Source: Lachnospiraceae bacterium
GTDB lineage: Bacteria > Bacillota > Clostridia > Lachnospirales > Lachnospiraceae
Length of the DNA: 6,837 nucleotides
Direction: 5' to 3'
Assembly: GCA_024695225.1 (NCBI GenBank)
Contig: JAILIO010000031.1
Span: forward strand, 1 to 6,837
Below the pieces are notes generated by a model. That model was not told the origin of the DNA, searched no databases, and saw only the letters and a program-made list of their open reading frames with translations. The translations under genes and the position numbers were made by a program. This document shows, piece after piece, positions 1-5,515 of the stretch; within the stretch, counting starts at the first letter, position 1; every line of letters begins with the position of its first letter.

Positions 1-99
1 CGAAAGGTTTTCATTGTCCGCGTTCCTCATAAGGGCCCAGCGGTCTATCCACTTAAGTCTGGCCATCATTGCAAAGAATGCGTATTCGCTGTTTTCCAT
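1..99 (-). CDS. HD-domain 5'-deoxynucleotidase, YfbR type (N-terminus only)
   Basis: This gene is cut by the left edge of the window, so only its first 33 codons are present. The visible peptide contains FFAMMARLKWIDRWALMRN followed by ADNENLS. This matches the start of the YfbR-like HD hydrolases, where a phenylalanine-rich segment leads to 'RLK.I.RW.LMRN...EN.SEHS'; the metal-binding His-Asp residues would lie beyond the edge. Family members dephosphorylate deoxynucleoside 5'-monophosphates in the cytosol using a divalent metal. There are two adjacent ATG codons. The AAGGAG site (positions 110-105) is only 2 bases from the upstream ATG (102-100) but 5 bases from the one at 99-97, so I chose 99. 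The gene is divergent from mntP and its likely leader contains a 20-bp tandem array. The family call rests on a short but distinctive motif. The exact substrate cannot be told. Confidence 0.8.
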   Translation of the reverse strand, partial: MENSEYAFFAMMARLKWIDRWALMRNADNENLS

Positions 100-113
100 C
101 ATGTCTCCTTTTT

Positions 114-260
114 ATGCCTTTACGTCGACGATCATATCTTCACATCGATAACTATACCTATACATCGATGATCAAGTCTTCAGGTCTATGATCGTGTCTT
201 TACATCGATCATCATGTCTTCAAGTCGATATGTATATCTTCACATCGATGATCATGCTGT
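114..260. repeat. 20-bp tandem repeat array in the HD gene/mntP spacer
   Basis: Seven consecutive 20-bp units run from 121 to 260 with no spacer. The consensus is YACATCGATGATCATGTCTT, and a 7-bp partial unit precedes them at 114-120. Positions 5 and 6 (TC) are invariant and most other columns vary in only one or two units. The first base alternates T,C,T,C,T,C and then C, which hints at growth by 40-bp doublets. Each unit carries two palindromic hexamers, ATCGAT and TGATCA, usually overlapping or abutting. An out-of-phase eighth copy can be recognised at 275-294 (CATCCATGATCATG core). The array lies between the candidate HD-gene promoter and its ribosome site, so it would be transcribed in that gene's leader. 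Function is unknown; it could be a protein-binding array or simple replication slippage. Confidence 0.88.
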
Positions 261-322
261 TTCACCGGGAAGCATCCATCCATGATCATGCTTTTGTGAT
301 CGACAGGTACGATCTCTCAAAG

Positions 323-351
323 ATAATACCCCACCTGCAGATTTAAGTCCA
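323..351 (-). promoter_or_regulatory. candidate promoter for the HD nucleotidase gene
   Basis: On the minus strand there is TGGACT (351-346), a 17-bp spacer and TATTAT (328-323). The -10 box matches the vegetative consensus at five of six bases and the -35 box at four. Transcription would start near 316, giving a leader of about 215 bases that contains the whole 20-bp array. Confidence is limited by the weak -35 box. Confidence 0.4.
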
Positions 352-393
352 CACATATACTTGTACATGATCGTCTTTACAAAAACCTGACCG

Positions 394-422
394 TTGAAGC
401 ATTGACAAATAAATGCTACAAT
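394..422 (+). promoter_or_regulatory. candidate promoter for mntP
   Basis: TTGAAG (394-399) and TACAAT (417-422) are separated by exactly 17 bp, a good vegetative-sigma match. Transcription would start near 429, giving a leader of about 49 bases. That is too short to hold a yybP-ykoY manganese riboswitch, which commonly precedes mntP homologues. A 6-bp inverted repeat, TTGACA (402-407) and TGTCAA (435-440), brackets the -10 box and could be an operator or chance. Confidence 0.6.
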
Positions 423-477
423 CTTGCAAGTCTGTGTCAAAGTTCAGATCAATATTATCCTGTGAGGTTTAGGTTTT

Positions 478-1038
478 ATGACTTTGCTTGAGATCTTTCT
501 GACCGGTGTCGGTCTCTCCATGGACGCCTTCGCTATTTCCGTGTGCAAGGGACTTCTCACCGACAGGAACGACAAAATACGCTGTGCCCTGGTGTGTGGC
601 TTGTGGTTTGGAGGTTTCCAGTTTCTCATGCCACTTTTGGGCTACACCGGAGGCTCCTTTATCGCCACTTATTTAGAGGCGGTGGACCACTGGATAGCGT
701 TTATCCTTCTGATCCTGATCGGGGGAAATATGATCAGGGAAAGCTTTTCGGAGGAAGACGAAAATGAGACCGCATCCCTCAGATTCGGAGAGATGCTGCT
801 TTTGGCCATAGCGACCTCCATAGACGCTCTGGCTGTGGGGCTCACCCTTGCGACCTTAAAGGTGTCCATAGTCCCCGCCTGTTCGGTCATCGGCATCACC
901 ACCTTCGCAATATCCTTTGCAGGAGTCATAGGCGGTAGCTTCTTTGGAAACAGACTGGAGAAATATTCACGTATCACAGGCGGGATCATACTCATCGTGA
1001 TCGGTCTCAGGATACTGATCTCCGGTCTCATGTCCTGA
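478..1038 (+). CDS. mntP: manganese efflux pump MntP
   Basis: This is a 186-residue integral membrane protein of the MntP (YebN) family, which exports excess Mn(II) across the cytoplasmic membrane. The length matches the family and the sequence shows the expected internal duplication. The first half has GLSMDAFAIS (residues 12-21, Asp16) and ILLILIGGNMI; the second has ATSIDALAVG (residues 112-121, Asp116) and GIILIVIGLRIL. The two Asp residues sit in predicted membrane helices and correspond to acidic residues known to matter in the E. coli protein. About six hydrophobic helices are visible, with a short acidic loop near residues 91-98 (SEEDENET). The ATG at 478 begins the conserved N-terminus; GAGG at 464-467 is 10 bases upstream. 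No MntR box or manganese riboswitch was recognised. The gene stands alone, divergent from the HD gene and convergent with the GDPD operon. Confidence 0.96.
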   Translation: MTLLEIFLTGVGLSMDAFAISVCKGLLTDRNDKIRCALVCGLWFGGFQFLMPLLGYTGGSFIATYLEAVDHWIAFILLILIGGNMIRESFSEEDENETASLRFGEMLLLAIATSIDALAVGLTLATLKVSIVPACSVIGITTFAISFAGVIGGSFFGNRLEKYSRITGGIILIVIGLRILISGLMS

Positions 1039-1090
1039 TCGCAGATCTTCCTTTTCCGGAGTTGGAAAGAACATCCCTTTCAAGGGCAGC

Positions 1091-1240
1091 TATGGTTTTC
1101 CCGGGGCCTTCGTTTCAAGCGCAGCTATGATTTTCCCGGATACTCCGTTTCAGGCGCAGATATGGTTTTCCCGGATCCTTCGTTTCAGAATCAGATATAG
1201 TTTTCCCGGATCCTTCGTTTCAGAATCAGATATGGTTTTC
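1091..1240. repeat. 35-bp tandem repeat array between mntP and the GDPD-like gene
   Basis: The motif TATGGTTTTC recurs at exactly 35-bp steps, starting at 1091, 1126, 1161, 1196 and 1231. Four full units are present (1091-1230). A fifth starts at 1231 and breaks off after 10 bases, where the coding sequence of the convergent gene takes over. The units at 1161-1195 and 1196-1230 differ at one base; those further from the GDPD gene are more diverged. A degenerate trace (CTTTCAAGGGCAGC) precedes the array at about 1077-1090. The minus-strand stop codon of the GDPD gene lies at 1228-1226, so the array reaches its last codons. There are no spacers, so it is not CRISPR. It occupies most of the 187-bp convergent spacer; no T-tract terminator is evident there. 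Confidence 0.92.
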
Positions 1241-2047
1241 TTTTATCTCCCGCAGATCTTTTTCTGTCAGTTCATCGCTGTAAAACCCGTAAACTCCCTT
1301 TTTTATGAATTTCAAAACTTCTTTGGGTTCATTTACCTCATTCCCTGCGGCGGAGTGAATATAGACCCGGATCCCGTATCTCCTGTACAGTTCCAGTTCA
1401 TTCATCCTCACAAAGCCTGCGGGCATGGTCACTGCGCCTATACCCTTTCTCAGGCAGTGTTTCACTATCCTCTCGGAATTCCAGATGTAAAGCCCGGAAT
1501 CGTACAGTGTGAATATATAGTTTTCAAAATGACCTGCCCTGTCTGCGATGTCAAAATCCCCGTACCTGTACAGCTGGATCACAAACCTGGACACATATCC
1601 CCTGTCCAGTTTCCCCAGTGTTTCGCATATCTGCCCGAAGGTCCCGTTCTTGCAGTCCGTCACTATGTACATGTCCGGATGTTCATCCATGAATCCGAGG
1701 AGCATTTCGAGATCCATAAGGGTGTTCCCGGAAGGGCCCTTTCCGCCCTCGCTGTGTATCAGGATGATCTCCCCGGAATCCGTGATATCCAGGTCCGTCT
1801 CTATGGCTCTGCACCCGAGAGACGCGGAATACTCAAATGCTTCCAGGGAATTGGTGTACCTTATGTGTTCCCGGGTCTCTCCCCCCGCATGCCTGATGAT
1901 CCCTGCCCCGTTGCTCCAGAACCTCAGTCCGGAGTCCAAAGGCGAAAATAAGGACAGAGACTCTCTGTCCTCTGTCCTGTCTTTCCAAACATGAACCGGT
2001 TTCCTGATCAGATATTTGACATCTGAAAGAAAGCTCCTGACACTCAT
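1226..2047 (-). CDS. glycerophosphodiester phosphodiesterase (GDPD)-like protein
   Basis: This 273-residue protein has a PI-PLC-like TIM-barrel phosphodiesterase signature. The first catalytic-His region is IIRHAGGE (His53) and is followed by YTNSLEAFEYS (residues 64-74). Next come AIETDLDITDSGEIILIHS with Glu83, Asp85 and the second His98, and then IVTDCKN (residues 128-134). Canonical GDPD enzymes have HRG where this has HAGG; the HAGG plus TNSLEA form is a variant I know from clostridial proteins annotated as GDPD. The canonical enzymes cleave glycerophosphodiesters to glycerol-3-phosphate and an alcohol, but the substrate here is unknown. There is no signal peptide or clear membrane helix, so it is probably cytosolic. 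The start codon overlaps the stop of the upstream gene (ATGA), with AAGGA 3 bases upstream, which indicates translational coupling. The 3' end merges into the 35-bp array. Confidence 0.85.
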   Translation of the reverse strand: MSVRSFLSDVKYLIRKPVHVWKDRTEDRESLSLFSPLDSGLRFWSNGAGIIRHAGGETREHIRYTNSLEAFEYSASLGCRAIETDLDITDSGEIILIHSEGGKGPSGNTLMDLEMLLGFMDEHPDMYIVTDCKNGTFGQICETLGKLDRGYVSRFVIQLYRYGDFDIADRAGHFENYIFTLYDSGLYIWNSERIVKHCLRKGIGAVTMPAGFVRMNELELYRRYGIRVYIHSAAGNEVNEPKEVLKFIKKGVYGFYSDELTEKDLREIKENHI

Positions 2048-2634
2048 GAATCCTTGTTCTTTTCTTCCTCGTCTATCTCAGCCTGTTTGTCGTAAATGGC
2101 GTTTCCTGTGCCTTCAAGCTTGGTCTTTGACTGGCTGTACATAAGGCTGTGTTCGTGGCAGAACCAGGTGCCGTCCACAAAATCCCTGGCGATCTCGTGA
2201 CATCCGGGCCAGAAGCACATGGTCCAGCCGTGTATCTCCTTGCCTCCGTTGTAGGTCTGTCCGTTCCAGTCGGGATAAACCTTGTACATATAGTGGTCAT
2301 AGCAGAGAAGTTCGCCCTTGAATTCCTTGTAAGCGACCTTTCCGTCGCCTCTGCAGCACCACTGTACATTCTTGTAGGCATCCCCGGGGTTGGTGGTGGT
2401 TGTTGCCGTGGGTGAGTAGGGAAGCCTTCCCTCAGCTGCTCCGTAAGTCAGATAGTGATAATAGAGCCATGGTGTGCTTGTTCCCACCGATGCCACCACA
2501 TCAGGGTTTGAAGCCGCATAATACTCGGGGTCAAACTTTCCCCCGCCCGGCATGGTCACCGGGGCGGCAAAAGCCGTGAGACTGAAGGACATAAACAAAC
2601 TCATTGCGATGATCACAGTCAGGATCTTCTTCAT
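2044..2634 (-). CDS. exported protein with an FDPEYY-type module and two Cys/His clusters
   Basis: This is a 196-residue protein of unknown function. It starts at the ATG at 2634-2632, which has AGGAGG (2646-2641) 6 bases upstream and begins a clear signal peptide (MKKILTVIIAMSLFMSFSLT, cleavage near AFA-AP at 23/24). An upstream in-frame ATG at 2679 lacks such support. Residues 34-74 hold FDPEYYAASNPDVVASVG and YHYLTYGAAEGRLPYS, a roughly 40-residue module I know from secreted clostridial proteins. A Thr-rich linker (76-81) follows. The C-terminal half has two related cysteine/histidine clusters: Cys93-Cys94 with Cys111-x2-His114, and Cys140-x4-Cys145-x13-Cys159-x2-His162. The second resembles a zinc knuckle. 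The tail is acidic and lysine-rich (187-196) with no LPXTG motif. It is the first gene of a two-gene operon with the GDPD-like gene. A metal-binding role is inference. Confidence 0.85.
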   Translation of the reverse strand: MKKILTVIIAMSLFMSFSLTAFAAPVTMPGGGKFDPEYYAASNPDVVASVGTSTPWLYYHYLTYGAAEGRLPYSPTATTTTNPGDAYKNVQWCCRGDGKVAYKEFKGELLCYDHYMYKVYPDWNGQTYNGGKEIHGWTMCFWPGCHEIARDFVDGTWFCHEHSLMYSQSKTKLEGTGNAIYDKQAEIDEEEKNKDS

Positions 2635-2654
2635 CTGAAACCTCCTATCATCCA

Positions 2655-2670
2655 TTCCGGATATCCGAAA
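2655..2670. other. near-perfect palindrome in the leader of the exported-protein operon
   Basis: TTCCGGATATCCGAAA is self-complementary except for one mismatched pair (2657/2668); the core CGGATATCCG is perfect. It lies between the predicted promoter and the ribosome site (2646-2641), about 9 bases upstream of the latter. It could be an operator for a dimeric regulator. A chance palindrome is not excluded. Confidence 0.4.
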
Positions 2671-2711
2671 TACATCCATAATATACTTGAATTATGTAAC
2701 CCATTTGATAT

Positions 2712-2740
2712 ATTATCACAGTGACAGCAATATTTGTCAA
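2712..2740 (-). promoter_or_regulatory. strong promoter of the exported protein/GDPD operon
   Basis: On the minus strand a perfect TTGACA (2740-2735), a 17-bp spacer and GATAAT (2717-2712) are present. The TG one base upstream of the -10 box makes it an extended -10 element as well. Transcription would start near 2705, leaving a leader of about 70 bases. This is one of the best vegetative promoters in the window. No terminator lies between the two genes it serves. Confidence 0.75.
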
Positions 2741-2772
2741 TGAAGACTCACACAAGTTTGTGGTCATTTAAG

Positions 2773-2814
2773 AAGTTTACAATTATTTCCTGTTTATAAA
2801 ATTTTTCTAAACTT
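2773..2814. promoter_or_regulatory. AT-rich dyad and possible pilin promoter region
   Basis: The spacer upstream of the pilin gene is strongly AT-rich. An inverted repeat, AAGTTTA (2773-2779) and TAAACTT (2808-2814), encloses TTTATAAA, itself a palindrome. Possible plus-strand promoter boxes overlap it: TTTACA (2776-2781) with TAAAAT (2797-2802), 15 bp apart, or TTTATA (2793-2798) with TAGGAT (2815-2820), 16 bp apart. Neither is convincing. No c-di-GMP riboswitch was recognised in the rest of the leader to 2907. Confidence 0.28.
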
Positions 2815-2907
2815 TAGGATAGATATGCCGAAATAACAGAAAAGGAAGTACGCGATCGATGTGATCAGGCACTGGGTATATCGCCTGTGAAAGGAAGAGG
2901 AAAAGCC

Positions 2908-3459
2908 ATGGATAAACTTAAAAAGACATCAGACGAGCAGGGCTTTACACTGGCTGAACTTTTGGTAGTCGTAGCTATCATAGCCATACTGATCGCAGTT
3001 TCGATCCCCATACTGTCAGCCCAGCTGGAAAGATCCCGGGAAGCCACGGATGTTGCGAATATGAGAGCTGCAAAAGCGCTTCTTGTCGAGTATTTTTATG
3101 AAGGTGTCACCGATTCAGCCTCAGCCTCAAAGGTGGGCATGAGTTTTTGGGGGAACCCCAACAACGCCAACTGCAACGCATACGGAGTGTATGATCCAAA
3201 CAAGGGCATAGTTGTTTCGGGATACGGCAGTGTACACCCTTACGGCAAGGGAACAGCTGCAGACGGCGGCTCCAAGGTGACGGGATATGTGAACACCGTC
3301 GATTACACCAAGGCGGTCATAAATGTCTGTATCTACCCCAAGGCAAACCCGCCCTATGCTGAGATAGCCTGGAAGACTGTCAAAAACGACCTGAGCCCGG
3401 ATAAATTTTTGGGTTGGAGCAGCGGCAGTTATGCCAAGCAGGTGATCTACCTCAAGTAA
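2908..3459 (+). CDS. type IV pilin-like protein with class III prepilin leader
   Basis: This is a 183-residue secreted filament-type subunit. Residues 1-12 (MDKLKKTSDEQG) are a charged leader ending in Gly12. Prepilin peptidase would cut before Phe13 and methylate it, and the essential mature Glu5 is present (Glu17, in FTLAELLVV). A hydrophobic helix, residues 13 to about 37, follows and would both assemble the filament and anchor the subunit before assembly. The globular part is Gly-, Tyr- and Asn-rich, and has two cysteines (Cys89, Cys141) that could form a disulfide. The ATG at 2908 has GGAAGAGG (2893-2900) about 7 bases upstream. A GTG at 2887 would add seven residues but has no better site. 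No assembly ATPase, prepilin peptidase or minor pilins lie nearby, so it is an orphan that must use machinery encoded elsewhere, or a pseudopilin of a secretion or uptake system. A strong terminator follows. Confidence 0.9.
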   Translation: MDKLKKTSDEQGFTLAELLVVVAIIAILIAVSIPILSAQLERSREATDVANMRAAKALLVEYFYEGVTDSASASKVGMSFWGNPNNANCNAYGVYDPNKGIVVSGYGSVHPYGKGTAADGGSKVTGYVNTVDYTKAVINVCIYPKANPPYAEIAWKTVKNDLSPDKFLGWSSGSYAKQVIYLK

Positions 3460-3471
3460 AGCGTTATTGTA

Positions 3472-5262
3472 TCATTGTATCTCTATGACGGCCTGCGTCT
3501 TTTCGCAGGCCTCTTTTATTGCATACTCCCAGGTCCTGTTCCCGGATGAGTCCTCGCTTACGAGGGTAAAGCCCATTTCTGAGTAGAAATCCTTCACCAT
3601 ACCGTTTTTCGCCGTAGGGTAATAATAGCCAAAGATCCTTCTTATTCCTTTTTGACCTGCCTGGTCTATCAGAGTATCCATCATGGCGTTCTCCATCTTC
3701 CTCTTCAGTACCCGGCAGCTCATAAGCCACAATTCTATATGCAATTCATCCCTGTTTTCCCCGGAAATACGGCCTATGACCACACTTACGACACCATTGT
3801 CGCCAAACCTGTCTTCAAGCCTTCCGTACAGTGTCAGATGATCCCTGTCTGATGCAGCCTGCTCTATCTCCGACTGGCTGTAACGCTTTGTGGTCAGATT
3901 GAACTGATTGCTCTTATTTGTAAGCTGGGCTATGCGGGACATGTATACCGGTGAAAAAGGCCTGATCTCCGCCTTCATCTCCAGAGACTTAAGGTAATCC
4001 TCATAGTCTGAGAAGGACATCTTAAGCTGTTGTCTCTTCGCATTCTCCATATACATCCGGTTCCTGGAAAGATCATCATCGGAAAGACCTATACACTCAA
4101 AAAAACCGGAACGGTCAATAACCCGTATATATCCGGAAGGCTCCCCCATTTCCGGCACCGCCACCCCGGGGATCTGCTGCCTCACTATCTCCCTCTCTGC
4201 GGGATTGTCATCCACGAATACAAAGCTTTCCGGCAGCAGCGACAGTTCCGATGACGTTTCCGTCAGATTCATGCTCTTTGGCTCCCAGTCAGCCTTAAAT
4301 GAAACAAAATCCTCTGTCTTAAGGACGCTGTCAGGTCTGTCAAAACCGCTCTTAGCGACACTTTCGTCATTTTTGGAATTTACGGTGAGAAGAACTCCCA
4401 GCTGCTTGTGAAGGCGCAGATATTCCTGAAATTCGCTGTAAGTCTGCGCGGTAGCGTTTTCCTGTCCTATCTCGATATTCTCTGCTCCGTCATCTCCGAT
4501 AACCCCTCCCCAAAGGGTGTTATCCAGATCCAGATTCAGCACCTTCTTATTTTTCCCATAGACTGCCTTTATGATATTTGCCACATTGAAAGCCAGATAA
4601 GGTATGGCGGGAACTGCCACGGCATATTTGTACATATGCCAGTAAAGGGGATCCGACCACCTGCTCAGACCGTAATCCGATGACAGATAATTGATATCAC
4701 AGATATAAAACGGACCGTGTTTCTCTGCGTAATCATAAAAACCGCAATTTAATCTGGTGACATAATTGACCCTGCCCCTGTGATCCCAGGCGTCCATATT
4801 TCCCAGAAGCCTAAATGATGGATACTCAAAATTGTTCTGTATGACAGGGCATTCGTAGGTGGCCAGAAGGTTGTCCCAAAGCCCTGTAAAATGGTCCATA
4901 CAGGAGGAAAACTTTTGATCCACAGTCTCTGTACTGTCTCCAGGCTCGGGAAATTCAGGGATATTGTGTATACATGTGCAGACATATATAAGGTCCGGGT
5001 GAAATTCCACAAGCTCAGGGTTTGGGAACCTGCCGTCTTCGTAGTACCTGTTGTATTCCGATTCATAAAAAACCGGCCTGATGCCCTGATCTAACAGAAA
5101 GAGTTCCAGGATCAGCTTTATATCGCTGGTGGTGGCGCCTCCCAATATCGCTATCTTTTTTTCTATGAAGGAGTCACCCCCTTCTTCCAGAAGTCTTCTC
5201 CTGTAGGATTTCTTTCTTCTTATGATCTCGTCCGCATTAAAGGGATATTTCAGTTCTCTCAT
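3472..5262 (-). CDS. FkbH-like HAD/GNAT protein (glyceryl-transfer type)
   Basis: This 596-residue cytosolic protein has the three-part FkbH layout. Residues about 35-235 form the N-terminal alpha/beta domain (KIAILGGATTSDIKLILELF). Residues about 240-360 are a HAD phosphatase domain, with motif I LNLDLDNTLWGG (Asp245, Asp247), motif II TVNSKND (293-299) and motif IV VFVDDNPAER (Asp351, Asp352). Residues about 440-580 are a GNAT-like domain (LTNKSNQFNLTTKRYS; WLMSCRVLKRKME). The best-known members, in polyketide pathways, load a glyceryl unit from 1,3-bisphosphoglycerate onto an acyl carrier protein. Related proteins occur in surface-glycan loci. I chose the ATG at 5262-5260, with AAGGAG (5272-5267) 4 bases upstream, over one 42 bases earlier that lacks a site. 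No acyl carrier protein gene is in view. It diverges from glf across a shared promoter region, and its last codons contain the pilin terminator. Confidence 0.93.
   Translation of the reverse strand: MRELKYPFNADEIIRRKKSYRRRLLEEGGDSFIEKKIAILGGATTSDIKLILELFLLDQGIRPVFYESEYNRYYEDGRFPNPELVEFHPDLIYVCTCIHNIPEFPEPGDSTETVDQKFSSCMDHFTGLWDNLLATYECPVIQNNFEYPSFRLLGNMDAWDHRGRVNYVTRLNCGFYDYAEKHGPFYICDINYLSSDYGLSRWSDPLYWHMYKYAVAVPAIPYLAFNVANIIKAVYGKNKKVLNLDLDNTLWGGVIGDDGAENIEIGQENATAQTYSEFQEYLRLHKQLGVLLTVNSKNDESVAKSGFDRPDSVLKTEDFVSFKADWEPKSMNLTETSSELSLLPESFVFVDDNPAEREIVRQQIPGVAVPEMGEPSGYIRVIDRSGFFECIGLSDDDLSRNRMYMENAKRQQLKMSFSDYEDYLKSLEMKAEIRPFSPVYMSRIAQLTNKSNQFNLTTKRYSQSEIEQAASDRDHLTLYGRLEDRFGDNGVVSVVIGRISGENRDELHIELWLMSCRVLKRKMENAMMDTLIDQAGQKGIRRIFGYYYPTAKNGMVKDFYSEMGFTLVSEDSSGNRTWEYAIKEACEKTQAVIEIQ
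3490..3517 (+). terminator. intrinsic terminator of the pilin gene, inside the FkbH-like coding region
   Basis: A perfect 8-bp GC-rich stem, GGCCTGCG (3490-3497) and CGCAGGCC (3504-3511), with loop TCTTTT, is followed by TCTTTTATT. It begins 31 bases after the pilin stop and faces the plus strand. The same bases encode codons for EACEKTQA near the C-terminus of the convergent FkbH-like gene. On the minus strand the hairpin is followed by GTCATAGAG, with no T-tract, so it should act in one direction only. Confidence 0.85.
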
Positions 5263-5276
5263 AGCACTCCTTCTGT

Positions 5277-5448
5277 TTATGCCTGCAGCGCCATTATTTC
5301 CCATGGCTTCTCTGCAAGGTGTGTTCCACTGCTCCGGGTGGGGTAATCTGCTTCGCTTCGATACTGTACTCCGCCGTGACAGGTGTGTTCAACTGCCCCA
5401 GGGAAAATTATGACTGACCAAAACCGTAATCCTCATTATATGGCTCAT
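5277..5448 (-). pseudogene. decayed short-ORF element upstream of the FkbH-like gene
   Basis: Read on the minus strand from the ATG at 5448, which has GGGAG (5459-5455) 6 bases upstream, the frame begins MSHIMRITVLVSHNF and stops at 5389. If one T is removed from the TTTT run at 5407-5404, the frame continues as PGAVEHTCHGG, VQYRSEADYPT, RSSGTHLAEK and PWEIMALQA. It then stops at 5279-5277, just before the FkbH ribosome site. I recall near-identical short 'hypothetical proteins' (SHIMRITVLVSH..., PGAVEHT..., KPWEIMALQA) scattered through Lachnospiraceae genomes. This points to an interspersed repeat element rather than a real protein, carried here in a frameshifted form. That recollection is not verified by a search. 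It would lie in the 5' leader of the FkbH-like transcript. Confidence 0.5.
5317..5399. repeat. 19-bp direct repeat, 64 bp apart
   Basis: AGGTGTGTTCCACTGCTCC (5317-5335) recurs as AGGTGTGTTCAACTGCCCC (5381-5399), with 17 of 19 bases identical. The 64-bp offset is not a multiple of three, so the two copies are in different frames. The conservation is therefore at DNA or RNA level rather than a protein repeat. The pair lies inside the decayed element upstream of the FkbH-like gene and may be an intrinsic part of it. Confidence 0.7.
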
Positions 5449-5476
5449 ATTCATCTCCCGGGTAAACGATGTCTCA

Positions 5477-5505
5477 AATTTAATTCAGGATGGAACGGTT
5501 GTCAA
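5477..5505 (-). promoter_or_regulatory. promoter of the FkbH-like gene
   Basis: On the minus strand a perfect TTGACA (5505-5500), a 17-bp spacer and TAAATT (5482-5477) are present. The -10 box matches four of six consensus bases. Transcription would start near 5470 and give a leader of about 208 bases that includes the decayed short-ORF element. Its -35 box is only 10 bp from the -35 box of the glf promoter on the other strand. Confidence 0.6.
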
Positions 5506-5515
5506 ACATAAGAGG

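Noticed and set aside
114..260. CRISPR array
   Set aside because: Units are contiguous 20-bp repeats without spacers, and no cas gene is nearby. The same holds for the 35-bp array.
252..440. Minus-strand 62-codon open frame in the HD gene/mntP spacer
   Set aside because: It lacks a ribosome site, overlaps the mntP promoter and part of the repeat region, and resembles no family I know.
423..477. yybP-ykoY manganese riboswitch before mntP
   Set aside because: The leader after the likely start site is only about 49 bases, and none of the conserved loop sequences of that riboswitch are present.
1127..1951. Plus-strand 274-codon frame opposite the GDPD-like gene
   Set aside because: It is antisense to a well-supported enzyme gene, begins inside the 35-bp array and has no coherent domain.
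2820..2907. c-di-GMP riboswitch before the pilin gene
   Set aside because: Such switches can precede pilin genes in Clostridia, but the conserved core and tetraloop-receptor sequences are absent. Only a weak CAGGC/GCCTG pairing is seen.
5263..5304. Upstream ATG for the FkbH-like gene, adding 14 residues
   Set aside because: No ribosome site precedes it, while the ATG at 5262 has AAGGAG. The added residues also overlap the decayed element in another frame.
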